Assembly: GCA_928085145.1 (NCBI GenBank)
Contig: OV725082.1
Span: 53,552,249-53,616,248, forward strand
DNA from: Nezara viridula
Taxonomy: Eukaryota > Arthropoda > Insecta > Hemiptera > Pentatomidae
Direction: 5' to 3'
DNA: 64,000 bases
The position numbers and the translations under genes are program-made. Below the pieces are notes generated by a model. The model searched no databases. It was not told the DNA's origin and saw only the letters and a program-made list of their open reading frames with translations. Numbering within the stretch: position 1 is the first letter of the stretch; every line of letters begins with the position of its first letter. Of the stretch, positions 1 to 11,240 are shown in pieces.

Positions 1-605
1 TATTGTTGCTTCAATCACATTGCGTCAATACGATTAGCCATGACACCGCTGTCGGACTGCAATCTCATTTCTTATAGTTCTTTTCTTATTATAGAGCAAT
101 ACTCTGAATTAAATTGCAACAAACCTCTAGTAGATACCTTACAATACTTGCAGAGGCCTTTGAGAACACCCAGATGAGGGACCACAAGCGGCAGACAAGA
201 GGCTCGGAAGCGAGTTGCGTAAGAATGACGGACGTAGCGGCAAAAAGTAGCGGCGCAGCGACGCGGCACGAATCGATAATCGTTCATTAACTCGATGTCT
301 TCCGATCGGCTTTAGAGAGTCGGGAAGTCTGCGGGAGGTACTCTGTGGAAATTCAATTGAAGTGAATAAGCTTGTCTTGTGGATTGACTTGCTAAAGATA
401 CATTTCTTGAAAAAGATCTACAATACAAAACAATTTCGGAAAATCCATAAGTAGTTGGCAGAAAATAGTATTCTGGAGTTTGCCGATGGAATCTCTAGTA
501 CCTCTTGGTATTGCGGAACCTTTCGTTTGATTAGCCATGAAGAAAGCCGAAACGTAGGGAAAAATAAAAATAAAAATACTTATTTATTTTTATAATTTGT
601 TTTTT
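1..605. other. unassigned; CpG-richer patch at 180-300
   Basis: No gene or repeat is recognised. A 71-codon ATG frame on the minus strand (287 to 72) runs through a patch richer in CG dinucleotides than its surroundings. It has no family motif and no recognisable domain. It could be exon or regulatory DNA, or chance. Confidence 0.2.
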
Positions 606-690
606 TGACTGATAACCCCAATCATTCTTATCTTCAATTATTCGTTACAGTCAACCATCAATCCATAATTAGGAATTAGTGGTAGTTCTC
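606..690 (+). repeat. dispersed repeat family I, fragment
   Basis: This segment aligns by eye with 3455-3530 and with the reverse complement of 15575-15640. It shares the block around 'cagtcaaccatcaatcca' with the same preceding order of words. It is diverged and has no coding content. Confidence 0.5.
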
Positions 691-1643
691 TTTTGCCATC
701 GGTTAGCCAAAGTCGAGAGTATTGGAAATATGTGCTAATGGTTTCTGTTATTACCCCAATTATTTGTTCATAGATATATATATATATATTTTTTGAATTC
801 ATCACTATTTTTTTTCGATTGGAAATATGGTATAGCTAATGAATCTACGGCATCTGGGCCGCATGTGGCTACCATGAGTTACTTGTCCGACTCAGTTAGT
901 TGCGGCCTCCAAACGTTTTTGAGCCTATTTATTAAGTTATCGCTATAATTAATTAATATTTAATTATTTAGGTAAGAAAATTTTGAAAATTAATAGAATT
1001 AAATTGAATACATCTATTTAGTGATGAATTGAAGTAGTAACAGTAAAATAAAAATAATTGATGAGGCCTCCATTTGCGTTGGCTAACCTTACTGTGGCCT
1101 CCAATGGTAAAATGGTTCCCCACCATGATATGTGCTATGAGTGAATTTTAGTTTGCATTATTTAGAATAGAATAGAAACCAAACTGTAGGTCCCTCAAGA
1201 ATAACTAACCTCTTCTAATAAACAGAAAACATTACAGGCCGAAAATTACATTAATAAGATTCAATTATTATATACTTAATAGAAAAAAATATTTACAAAA
1301 AAAAATCATTTCGAGAATACAACCATAATGAAAAAAAAACATAATTAAAATTAATTAAATTTTAATTAATTAATTTCTGATTAGAGGGCGCATTTTAGGA
1401 TGTGTGAAAGTAATAAAAAAGGACAGATTTAAATTGATAGTGGGGAAGAACTTGATGGATTAGATTTATTCTTTACAAGTGGCTGCTTACAATATTTACC
1501 TATAATAATCTGGATAAAAACAATTTATAAGCCATAATAAAGTTTTGCGCATGACCATGTTCATTTCCAACCTTACGTAAACTTTCCAAAAAGTTTCGAA
1601 TAATATTCTTTTCGAGGTATAGGTTCTGCATATTAAAAAAAAA

Positions 1644-1654
<11 letters not shown>
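691..1654. other. unassigned AT-rich DNA
   Basis: Nothing recognisable apart from a short TA run at about 775-790 and an AATTAATT-rich palindromic patch near 1340-1375. Confidence 0.5.
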
Positions 1655-1733
<79 letters not shown>

Positions 1734-1742
1734 GTGTGTGTG
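1655..1742. repeat. (TG)n microsatellite
   Basis: About 44 TG dinucleotides with a single C interruption at 1729, preceded by a short TA run. It is a simple repeat likely to vary in length between individuals. Confidence 0.98.
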
Positions 1743-3241
1743 AAATGAATAGATAAATTATTAGTTATTGTTAATATAAAACGTACATTTTTGAAAAAAA
1801 TAAATAATTTATGAAGAACTGAACAGACATTTTAACTGTGAACGAAGGATGGCATAAAAGTATCACTTTTCTAAAGAATTTGGTGACGCTTTATTTTATA
1901 CAAGGAAGATTTATAAGAATTATATTACCATTAGATCCGATCTCATTTTTACTATTTGTTTACTTACATAACTATTTTTAGTATTTATATTTTCTCTTCT
2001 ATTATTCAACATAACTAAGTTTTCTTTAGTCTAGCTGAATTTTGAATTCATATATATTTCTTTAGTTTTCATATCTTTCAAGTACAGCATTATAATTTTC
2101 CAATTTTTAAAATGCAACTTTATTTTTTCTGTACACAACCTTCTCCATTTCTGCCAATCTTGGAATGCTTTTTTCCAGTTAGCTGCATGTGATTCTGCAT
2201 TTGTGTTGATTCTATCTATTCGTCTGTTTTTTTCCTTCTACGTGTTCTTTTGCTAAGTATTATGATACTTATTGTTATGTAGAGACTTCCTGATAGATTG
2301 GTTTGAGCCACATCTCATACCCATCTTAACTTCTTCGCCCTCTTACCATGGACTGACCAATATCTGTAAACCTTTATATATTATTTTTTCTTATCCAGGT
2401 ATTAGTATATTGATCGCTCAGATTACCATTCAGAGAATTTCCTCCCAAACCGTCCTTATACAGCCTTTATTATACAGAACACAGAATACATTCTGTATCC
2501 TTAATTCTAAAAACCACTTATACATTAAACATCAAATAATGTAACTATCACGTATGTATTTGTGTTTCTCCTGAAAAATAACATGCATGAGTAATCAAAA
2601 GTTCAGTCATAATCAAGTCATAAACTATTGTTAATTTCTACTTTTAACCGTGAATAAATTTTAAAATTTAAAATATGCATTAATGTATTTAATGTCTAAA
2701 CATGAGTTCACGAACTAAAAATAGGAATACGAATATTTAAGAAGTTTTACGCAATAAAAAATAAACTATTGAAAACATGGTTTAATCTTTTGAATCAGGA
2801 GTCATTGCATCATTTTTAAGGAATGTGAAATTCATGAAATTTATGCAAATAAAATAAAATTACATTAAAAACATTAAATTATTTATAAGTTAGGCAACAT
2901 ATAATAAATACCCTATAATAAATAGGCAATATATAATAAAAAAATGAAAAAGTTCCTTCCTTTGCTGTATTATTATTAATCTCTATGAGTTAAAATACAT
3001 TTTATTAAAATATATATATGTTAAAACTTTATGACGCCACTGGCCTCGGCGGTAAATTTCAATAGATATCATTTAAATTGTTTTGGTAAAATTTAGTACT
3101 GTGGCATTATTTGAACATGGATTATTATTTTGGAATGTTCATTAATTTCAGATGTACATTTCTAAAGATTATAATGCATTTTTTTTTTTAATTTTATAAA
3201 TTCAAATTAAATAATAAAAATCTGCTAGGTAATCAGTACCT
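1743..3241. other. unassigned AT-rich DNA
   Basis: No repeat family or coding signal is recognised. A 90-codon frame on the plus strand (2272-2544) has no family features and lacks an ATG start. Confidence 0.5.
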
Positions 3242-3400
3242 ATAGTCCGTGGTTCTGACTCAAATATTTTATTTATGAAAATTCTCGGAATTGGGGCGTT
3301 TTCAATCTGGAGGTCGGCAAACTTTGTCTATTTAACTAGGTACTAAAAACTCGTAAATAACTATTTTAAAGTGGAAACAGCACACAGTTGAGAAAAAAGG
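3242..3400 (+). mobile_element. palindromic element family A, left-arm fragment
   Basis: Begins with the family A end 'agtccgtgg' and continues with the arm sequence found at 15683-15880 and 38110-38300, including the block around 'cggcaaactttgtctattt'. Part of the outer arm and the whole right half are missing. It is followed directly by family I sequence, as in the copy at 15.5 kb. Confidence 0.6.
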
Positions 3401-3885
3401 CTTAATATTAACAGTTGAGAATAAATATTATTTATTTATTTTTACTTTATATTTTTGACCGAACACCTCAACCACAAATTATCCTCAATTTTCACTCAGT
3501 CAACCGTCAATCCACAATTATTGTATATTATACACAAGAAACACCTATTCCGTAAAATTATGAATGTTTTTCTATTTATTTCTATTACTTATAATTTATT
3601 TAATTTTGCTACGAATTTCTCTATTTCATTTAATTTTAACTCGAAGTTACATTTCCTTGGTTTATTATAGTTTTTGCCTTTGTTATATAGATTTTTATAT
3701 TTTTTTATTTTTTTTATTTTTTATTTTTTATGGTATTGTATATATGGTATGAATGTGCCTCACTCAGTCTTAGTACTCAGTGCCCTTAAGTGTGGCAAAA
3801 TGTATTATTACTCAATAAACAGAGAATTATCATATTCCGTAAAAGGTACCAATATTCACTACTTATCAGATATATGTTACTATTA
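3401..3885 (+). repeat. dispersed repeat family I, split by an insertion
   Basis: 3401-3557 and 3834-3885 together match the reverse complement of 15495-15680. The two parts are separated by a 276 bp insertion at 3558-3833. The shared order is a run rich in 'ttattta', then the block around 'cagtcaaccgtcaatcca', then 'ccgtaaaaggtacc'. In two places family I lies beside family A arms, so it may be their outer part. Confidence 0.65.
3558..3833 (+). mobile_element. retroposon-like insertion with 11 bp target-site duplication
   Basis: The 276 bp segment is flanked by perfect direct repeats 'attccgtaaaa' at 3547-3557 and 3834-3844. The related locus at 15.5 kb carries only one copy, so it represents the empty site. 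The insert is T-rich and ends near an AATAAA-like word, without a long A tail. An 11 bp duplication suggests target-primed reverse transcription. The family is not recognised. Confidence 0.7.
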
Positions 3886-6470
3886 GATTCTAGGACTCAG
3901 GATCGAACAAATTATGCAATATCAAGAAAAATTTAAACTTTCACTATCTCAACTGAATATATTTCAAAATTTGCAAAAAGACATAGTAATGTTTTTCCGG
4001 TCACTGCATGTTGAACATGTGTAGCTCAAACCTTTTTTGTTTCCGTGTTGTAACACCGTTCTATTTTCTTCTAAGGTAGGCGTTGACCTTTTCTAAATGT
4101 ATTTTCCTTAAACTATATCAATCAAGTGTAAGGTTCTTTTAACTACGTTTTCATTTCGCCATTTTCTAATGAATGAATAAATAGCCATCAAGAAAGCCTT
4201 CTAGCGCATTACGAAACTACTTTATGATTTTTTTAAATAGCATTATTACATGAAGTGTACAGGACTTTAAGTTCGTTTGTCAGAATTTAAATAAATAATA
4301 TTAAATATTTCGATATATGGATAAATATATTTAGACATAAGTATGTATCCCACCAGAGTTTTTTTTTTTTTGCTAATGTAGATTAAATCGGTTTTGCCTA
4401 CGATCTCATTACTTCTTATTGTAATAAAAAAATAGAAATAGAAATTACTAAACTTTGAAGAATAGTTTCAAAACCTCGTTCGTTCAAAAAAATGTCCTTT
4501 AAACATTTTGTTCATTTAATATACTTTTTAACAAATTTGATTTTATGATATAATATAATGTATTGATATGATAATAATTTTTTTGGTGAATAAAATTAGG
4601 TTAGTAATTACAAAGAAAATGTGCTTAAGTATTTAATAGCTTCTAAATTTTCCTAGGCCTTTAACTTTGGCTTGAATTATCTCAAAAAATGTAGAATGTG
4701 ATTAGTTGCCTTCTGTAAATTGACATTAAATTAACCTTGCAATACAGCACTATAGTTTTTGAAGGTATCAATTGAATCAATTGAAGGTATTTCTAAAACA
4801 AAGTTTTCTGGTACATATTATTTGATACGGGTATAGTTTGAATACGGCTCGTTCAATTTGACCCAAACTTGGAGGAAATTTGGAGAATAGTTCAGAAATT
4901 GTCCAGTATCAATTTCATTTATTTATTAAAATTAATATATATAAATATTAATAATATAACGTCTGTGAAATGTGGAAGGCATTGATCACATGACAGAGGG
5001 GTAAGGTTAATACAATATTTTTATGAGGTTATATTTTTAAGTTTTATTCAAAAATTCAATTTACATGAGATGAAAATATTTTTTTTTATTATTCTGGAAC
5101 TGTTGTCCCTTTAGGACAAATTACAGATACAGAATAAATGCCTGTGTGGCCCTACATAAAATTAATTATTTACAATTCTTATTAGGATTAAGATTTTGGA
5201 AAAAGAATAAAACAATTACACTAAAAACATACTGATATGTATAATACAAACGTGGGAAATGCTGTATTGTTTGGTCGATTCCAAACGTTACTGGTATGTA
5301 GATCATGTCTGATTGGGACCGAATCCCAGGATATCCGTAAGGATAGGATGGTCAGGAAGTAAAAAATTTTTTTTTATTTTTTTTGTATTATGACTTTTCC
5401 GTTTCAATAATTTAGTTATGAATGATTCAGCCATGGCTATAATGCTAAAACTAGCCAACTCAGTAAAAAAATTATTTTTTTTTTTGCCTTTTCGCTACTA
5501 TTAAAGTGGGATTATGTTGTATTTGATGAGCAATGAGCATAAGGAATGGTAATTTTATTTCTTATATAAAATTATTTTGAGGTTAATTTCTGGTCGAGAA
5601 TTTTACATTTATCACCAATCCTCGACAAGGTTGTACAGTAAGCGCCTCTTGGAATTGTCGACGTGTAATCTCTAGTTTTACTGAGCCTTGGTATTATCAT
5701 TATCAATAATCTTGTGGTAAAAACTAACCATCGACGTAATTGGCAGGAGGCAGTAAGACGGATGTAATTATAACTGCCAACACAAACGACCTCGCAAGAA
5801 ATAATTTGCCAATAATCTCGGGTAATTGAGTTAAAGTAAATAGTGAATAAATGAAGTGAATGAATAACAATTGCTGTGAAAAATTAAGCATGCAATTGCA
5901 GCATGAAACCTGCTGCAACTGAACCAGAACAGGTTCGCGTCCATTATGAAATGTCTATTACTCACAACCAAGCCTGATGTCGTGTTTTTGATAATGATAT
6001 ATTCCTGTGGGAATTTCGCAATTTAGATATATATATATGTCCTGTTTTAATGAAAAGAAAAAGTTTTATTTTCAGACATGTAATGGTTGTAGATTTTAGA
6101 AGCCTATTCCACCACTTCAGAGCGTGCTTGTGGTCACGAGTATAGTGGAAGATTCGACAAGTCACGAGGTAAGCGACACCAGCCATACAAGCCCCAAGTT
6201 CGTGAGATTCCACCTGCAGTCGGTTAAATGGTGGAAATATGATCTAACTAATAATATCATAAATATTTTTTTAACGAAACCCACAATTGTTATAAATTAG
6301 TATAGAGAAATAGAATCTGATTGAATTTGCAGAGTAATGAATTTAGTTCTTACCGAATTAAGTGGAAATATTTATTTTATTAGCCATATGTGTTTGTGTT
6401 AGGTGAAAATTTTCTAATATTATAAAATGAGGCTGTGTTTATTTCTGCACCATATTTATTTCAATTTACA
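3886..6470. other. unassigned AT-rich DNA
   Basis: No feature is recognised. Slightly GC-richer stretches occur near 5620-5760 and 6090-6230. Minus-strand frames at 5724-5918 and 5962-6213 show no protein family features. Confidence 0.5.
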
Positions 6471-6507
6471 TAGCTACGTTTCGGCCGGTAAGCCATCTTC
6501 AAGCCAT
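6471..6507 (-). ncRNA. hammerhead-ribozyme-like core (Penelope type), diverged
   Basis: Read on the minus strand the order is helix I strand TGGC, then TTGAAGA, one extra base, a GGC/GCC helix II stem, GAAAC, GTA, and GCTA, which can pair with the TGGC. This matches the hammerhead core order (CUGANGA, stem II, GAAA, UH) with C3 changed to U and a stem III of only two pairs. It is not inside a recognised inverted repeat. Activity is unknown and is doubted because of the core substitution. Confidence 0.4.
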
Positions 6508-6744
6508 CTATAAGATAAACACCATTAATTTTATATCTTTATGTAATTCTACACTGTATGGAGGTGGTATTGGTCCTATTTAATTTAATATTCAATGAAT
6601 TATAACTCTAATTAGTCATTTTTTTTAAATTTGCAATTAACACTACCAGTTAATTTGTAAATTAACAATACCACCAGATAGAATGAGATTGCTTTTTTAA
6701 TCAAATCCAGAAATATCATTATTTCTTCATTTATTAGCTACATT

Positions 6745-7225
6745 TTATATAGGGCGTCTCAGTGCTTAATAGATTAACCCCAGGGGTGGTTAGGGGGGTA
6801 GAGGGGAAGTGATTTTGTATAAAATTTCCGTCAAAATAGTTCATTTGATGTATTGCTCGATTCCGAACGAAAAAGGAGTCAAGACTGAATTTAGAAGGGA
6901 GCCTTGAATTTAGAAGGCCGAATGGGCTAACGTGAGTGCACAGTACCGCGAGTTGCTCGGCAACCAAAAACCAAGTTTTGAGATTGAAAAAAAAGTACGA
7001 TTTCGCGTCCCAGTGCTAGAGGGGATTTTAAATTTCCCGCCTCCACCCTCTGGCCCGGGAGAATCCCATATAGCCTAAAAGGCGAGGTAGGGAAGAACAG
7101 AAAAAAAATACTGAATTTAGTGTGATTTTTAAAGTGGTTTTAACACGGTTTTTATTGATTAAGAAAGAAGTTCTCAAAAACTCTTCAAGAAACTTAAATT
7201 CTAAGTACACTATCGTAAAGTAGAC
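6745..7225 (+). repeat. dispersed repeat family C, carrying a SINE
   Basis: 6745-6890 and 7111-7225 together match 10741-10975, sharing blocks around 'ttcatttgatg', 'ttccgaacg' and 'ctcaaaaact'. The match is interrupted by the SINE at 6895-7109, which the second copy lacks. No coding capacity is seen, and the class of family C is unknown. Confidence 0.65.
6895..7109 (+). mobile_element. tRNA-derived SINE (SINE-2), with 11 bp duplication
   Basis: A tRNA-like head is visible: an A-box-like segment 'ggccgaatgggctaac' and a B-box-like segment 'gatttcgcgtccc'. The body contains 'ttcccgcctccaccctctgg' and ends near an A-rich run. Flanking direct repeats 'actgaatttag' lie at 6884-6894 and 7110-7120. 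Other copies are at 35371-35560 (minus strand), 40350-40513 and 13101-13195. Such elements are transcribed by RNA polymerase III and moved by LINE machinery. Confidence 0.75.
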
Positions 7226-7496
7226 ACAATTGTAAGGAAACTTTCAATAAATTTATTAAGATCAATGATAAAAAGGACTTTCAGGTGGTCTAATTACATA
7301 AAACCGACCATTATACCGAATTATTTCTCGAATCAGAATTACAGAGATATGCTGCTCAGATATGGGTTCTATAACTGCAACAATACAGCTGCCGTATGAT
7401 GCCGTGTAAGGATGAAGCAACAAGATATACATGTGTATATTGCACCTACTTATTTTGTAATCGTTGAAAAATAAAATGGAAGATAAAAAAAAAAAA

Positions 7497-8541
7497 TATC
7501 AAATTAAAAGGATTATAGTACAATTAGGTTGTGATTAAGATTTTAAATATGTTATTTTACGGTTTGGTTTTATGTATAATGAATGAACTTTAAATCTATA
7601 TTCTATCTATATCTATATTAAATCTATATTCAATGTTTTTGTTAAATATTTTTTTATAAATAAATTTTCCTATCCTTTCTTTTTTTTATGTTTTTTTTCT
7701 TAGTGAATAGTGACTGGTTCAAGATCGAACTTATAATATATTAATGTATTATTTTAGATCACTATAGTGAGCGACAGAGATCCCGAGAAGCAAACAATAA
7801 ACAAAAATCAAAAACTAATTTGATTATTATTAAACTCGCCATAAGGAAGATATATCCAATTAAAAGAATTACAGTACAATTAGGGTTGTGATTAAGATTT
7901 TAAATATGTTATTTTACGGTTTGGTTTTATGTATCATGAATGAACTTTAAATCTATATTCTATCTATATCTATATTCCATGTTTTTGTTAAATATTTTTT
8001 TATAAATAAATTTTCCTTTTCTTTCTTCTTTTTATTGTTTTTTTCTTAGTGAATAGTGACTGGTTCAATATCGAACCTATAATATATTAATGTATTATTT
8101 TAGATCACTATAGTGAGCGACAGAGATCCCGAGAAACGAACAATAAACAAAAATCAAAAACCAATTTGATTATTATTAAACTCGCCATAAGGAAGATATA
8201 TCCAATTAAAAGGATTACAGTACAATTAGGGTTGTGATTAAGATTTTAAATATGTTATTTTACTGTTTGGTTTTATGTATCATGAATGAACTTTAAATCT
8301 ATATTCTATCTATATCTATATTCCATGTTTTTGTTAAATATTTTTTTATAAATAAATTTTCCTTTTCTTTCTTCTTTTTATTGTTTTTTGCTTAGTGAAT
8401 AGTGACTGGTTCAATATCGAACCTATAATATATTAATGTATTATTTTAGATCACTATAGTGAGCGACAGAGATCCCGAGAAACGAACAATAAACAAAAAT
8501 CAAAAACTAATTTAATTATTATTAAACTCACCATAAGTAAG
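7497..8541 (+). repeat. tandem repeat, three copies of a ~346-356 bp unit
   Basis: Units begin at 7497, 7853 and 8199. Copies 2 and 3 are nearly identical. Copy 1 carries a few extra bases from a local 'aaatctatatt' expansion and more substitutions. Each unit holds the 12 bp palindrome 'tcactatagtga' (7759, 8105, 8451) followed by 'gcgacagagatcccgaga'. It looks like a short satellite-type array and has no coding content. Confidence 0.95.
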
Positions 8542-9050
8542 AAACATAAATATGAAAGGATATTGATGATAAAGGCCAAAATTAAAGAAATAGAAAATTT
8601 AATTATAATTATTAATATGGTAAACAAATCATGCCGTAGAAGCTCAAACCATAGTACCTAAGCATAGCATTGAATTCCTCTCAGAATTGAAGGAAATGAA
8701 TGCCTTTCCATTGAAGGAATTTCCATAGACTTCAAAGAGGTTGTTCGGAGATCTTTTAACACTTCAGAACAAACAGTAATACTTGTCGACTTATTTCATT
8801 ATTAACTTTTACGACAATATCTTAAATTCGGTAATAAAATATTAAAATACAAGCTGTTTGATAAAATGAAATTGCATGTTTCTTAAGGGAAAAATCCGAT
8901 TATACTTAGTAATATATTGCATATATAGATAATATATTGTGGAAGCTAATCAATGACATGTCCCATGTGTTATTGATCATAATTCTAGTAACAGTATCTG
9001 AAAGGAAACTATCTTAGATGGTTTGGCATAAATATACTAGGATTCATTCA
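8542..9050. other. unassigned AT-rich DNA
   Basis: Nothing recognised between the tandem array and the first hAT MITE. Confidence 0.5.
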
Positions 9051-9058
9051 TATCCAAG

Positions 9059-9338
9059 CACGGGTGGATCTACAGGGAGGGGGGGGGGGTCTTTGAGGCT
9101 GAAACCCTCTCCCAATTCGGTAAAATATAACCATGTTTTATGGAAAAAAATGATCTCTTAAAGTATTATTGTTCGTTTAATTGCATTTAAAAGGACTTTA
9201 GGAATCACTTAAACACCAGTTCATATAGGTAGTTAGTTTCTTTATTTTTTCCAAAGTAATTATCGTTATTTTTATGAAAAAAAAGCTTTCAGGCTGAAGC
9301 CTCCCCTCCCTAACATTAAATCCTGGATCCACTAGTGC
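9059..9338. mobile_element. non-autonomous hAT-type MITE, family 1, copy 1
   Basis: A 280 bp element with ends 'cacgggtggatc' and 'gatccactagtg' (imperfect terminal inverted repeats). It is flanked by 8 bp repeats tatccaag (9051-9058) and catccaag (9339-9346), 7 of 8 matching. The interior is 70-90 per cent similar by eye to 11241-11517 and 38658-38938, with C- and G-rich blocks inside each end. The 8 bp duplication and CA-type ends fit hAT. No transposase is encoded. Confidence 0.85.
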
Positions 9339-9346
9339 ATCCAAGA

Positions 9347-10132
9347 GAAAAGGTTAGCAACTACCTGAGAATAAGATAAGCAGAAATACTGCTTGAAAGT
9401 ATAACATTTTTTATCCTTGGTTGCTTTAGGTATTTTCTACTAATGGAGCTGATTTGAGGACTGATAGTAACACACATTTAGTAATAAAATTAATCGATTG
9501 TTAATAAATCGAATGTCATTGATAATAAGCCAGCTCTTTCACGGACAGTTGGCACGGAGTATGGAAGGTGTTCCACCCACCGTCGACACCCCAGCACCCC
9601 GCAGTGACTAAGCTGCAAATTTCCATCGAGACAATGTGAAGTGGGTACTATCGATATGTAGGTGTGCTCATCGATTATGCGACTCCATGGTCGTGAGTAC
9701 CCTTTAGGATGATGCCATCGACACCCGCTGCTGAATCACTCGGTTGAAAACGAAAGCACCGGTTTTCCTCTCTTCCTTTGACGTATGAGGTCAGGGCCTT
9801 CTAAATAATTTTGGAATTATATAATTTGTTCAAAATGTAATGGATGAGTTTAATGTTATTAGTGATATTATCATCATGAGAATTATATTGTATATTTCCA
9901 CTTTTTAATGCTTGTGGTTACATTAATACCTTACACACTTAATTGAAGTGAAGTTTGTTATCACTTATTTATCAATGAATTAAAAAATTCGTTATATTTA
10001 TAGTAAATAAAGAGGATTATTTAAGTTCTTAGGAATATATGTTTAGTCTGCTTGCATTTGTACCGTTTTAGTGATTTATTCACGCAATTTAATATTGTTT
10101 AGCTGAATATTTAATAGTTGACCGTTGCATTA
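9347..10132. other. unassigned; GC-richer island at about 9535-9790
   Basis: The island has near-balanced base composition and several CG dinucleotides, unlike its flanks, but no open frame of 60 codons and no recognised repeat. It could hold an exon, regulatory DNA or an old transposon. Confidence 0.3.
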
Positions 10133-10201
10133 TAAAGGGAGGAGATGGTCCGAAGTGGCGGTCATAAATAGGCTAAATATTGATAAAACTATTTTATTAA
10201 A

Positions 10202-10244
10202 AGCCAACGTTTCGACCCGACTTTGCAGGTCTTCTTCAGAGCTA
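10202..10244 (-). ncRNA. hammerhead-ribozyme-like core, left arm
   Basis: Minus-strand mirror of the motif in the right arm: AGCT, CTGAAGA, an extra A, stem GACCTG/CGGGTC, GAAAC, GTT, GGCT. Helix I (AGCT with GGCT) forms with one wobble pair. Helix II keeps all six pairs, one of them a G-T wobble. Confidence 0.6.
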
Positions 10245-10406
10245 GAACGGATTAAGATAGAGAATTGTGAAAGTTACATAATGTTTAGACAAAATATTAT
10301 GTAACTTCCTAAAGTATTATGTAAGTATAAAGTATTATGTATATTATTTTGCCTAAATATTATGTAACTTCCACAATTCTCTATCTTTTTGTATCTTGTC
10401 CGTTAT

Positions 10407-10448
10407 AGCCCTGAAGAAGACCCGCAAAGTCGGGTCGAAACGTTGGCT
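10407..10448 (+). ncRNA. hammerhead-ribozyme-like core, right arm
   Basis: The order is AGCC (10407-10410), CTGAAGA (10411-10417), an extra A, GACCCG-CAAAGT-CGGGTC (10419-10436, perfect 6 bp stem), GAAA (10437), C, GTT and GGCT (10445-10448). AGCC pairs fully with GGCT as helix I. Stem III would be only AC/GU with no loop, which fits hammerhead variants that cleave as dimers. The extra A before helix II departs from the canonical core. Activity is inferred, not shown. Confidence 0.65.
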
Positions 10449-10740
10449 TTTAATAAAATAGTTTTACCACTATTTAGCCTATTTATGACCGCCACCTCGG
10501 ACCATCTCCTTCCTCTTTAATATTTTTTAGGGCATGTGGTTTTCGAATAATGATGTAAACTTGAAAATGTTTGTGTTTTTTTTTAAAGCACTGTTTTATT
10601 GTGGAAAGCTGTAATTCCGACAATATCGGGTAACTTTTATAATTCCCACGCACCTGAGTCACTTAAATTTTCTATAATTAGACTGCCTTGTATAACTCCT
10701 TAGTGGGGTAGAATAAGTGAATATAGGACAGATTACTGAT

Positions 10741-10975
10741 TTATATACAGTGTCTCAGTTCTCAAATGCTAAACTCTGGAAGAGGGGGAGGGGAGGTGAT
10801 TCTAGATAAAATTTCCAACAAAAAGGTTTATTTGATGCATAGGCCAATTCCGAACGGTAAAGGAGCTAAGACCAATTGTGTGTGGTCACGTTTTTTGTTG
10901 AATAAGAAGGAATTACTCAAAAACTGTTCAAAATAATAAATTTCTGAGTACAATACTGTAAAGAAGACAAAATGT
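10741..10975 (+). repeat. dispersed repeat family C, copy without SINE
   Basis: Matches 6745-6890 plus 7111-7225 and reads straight through the point where the other copy carries the SINE. It serves as the empty-site reference. Confidence 0.6.
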
Positions 10976-10983
10976 TTTTGAGC

Positions 10984-11080
10984 AAGAGAGAGAGAGAGAA
11001 TCACTCACTATATTATCATAATATAGTGCTGCCCAATTACATTGGGTTGCTAAAAACAGCATACTTATTAATCACTACAG
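10984..11080 (-). mobile_element. retroposon 3' end (family K) with (GA)n tail
   Basis: The reverse complement matches 59075-59170, sharing the blocks 'agcaacccaat' and 'attgggcagca'. The (GA)n run at 10985-10999 matches the CT-rich tail of the other copy. In the other copy the body ends with 'aataaagtg' before the tail, which suggests a LINE 3' end. Confidence 0.45.
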
Positions 11081-11240
11081 ACAATTTTTAAAATAATATA
11101 TAATTATTATTATTAAATTTACTAAGTTCAATGTTAAAAGGGACATAAGTAAATTTAATCACTGCCTTCTCAAAACAATTAGTTAGCTTTACGATGGTGT
11201 ACTAAGTATTTTACTAATGGACCAATGTTTTGTACCATGT

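Larger units (their letters stand above)
10133..10521. mobile_element. foldback hairpin element (family E, Penelope-related)
   Basis: Left arm 10133-10270 and right arm about 10355-10521 are near-perfect inverted copies, from 'ggagatggtccgaagtggcg' at one end to its complement at the other. Both arms carry the same hammerhead-like core in outward orientation. The centre repeats 'aaagtattatgta'. A second, diverged copy lies at 48432-48695. There is no coding capacity. Hammerhead variants with a reduced stem III are known from Penelope-like elements, so a non-autonomous derivative is inferred. Confidence 0.75.

Noticed and set aside
5280..5345. 'gggaccgaatcccagg' considered as a tRNA B box
   Set aside because: It does not fit the B-box consensus well and no tRNA-like arms or repeat body were found.
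7759..8462. 'tcactatagtga' in each tandem unit, resembling a phage promoter core
   Set aside because: It is a palindrome inside a eukaryotic repeat. The resemblance is short and without context.
7497..8541. Evenly spaced repeats considered as a CRISPR array
   Set aside because: Whole ~346 bp units are repeated in tandem with no unique spacers, and the DNA is eukaryotic.
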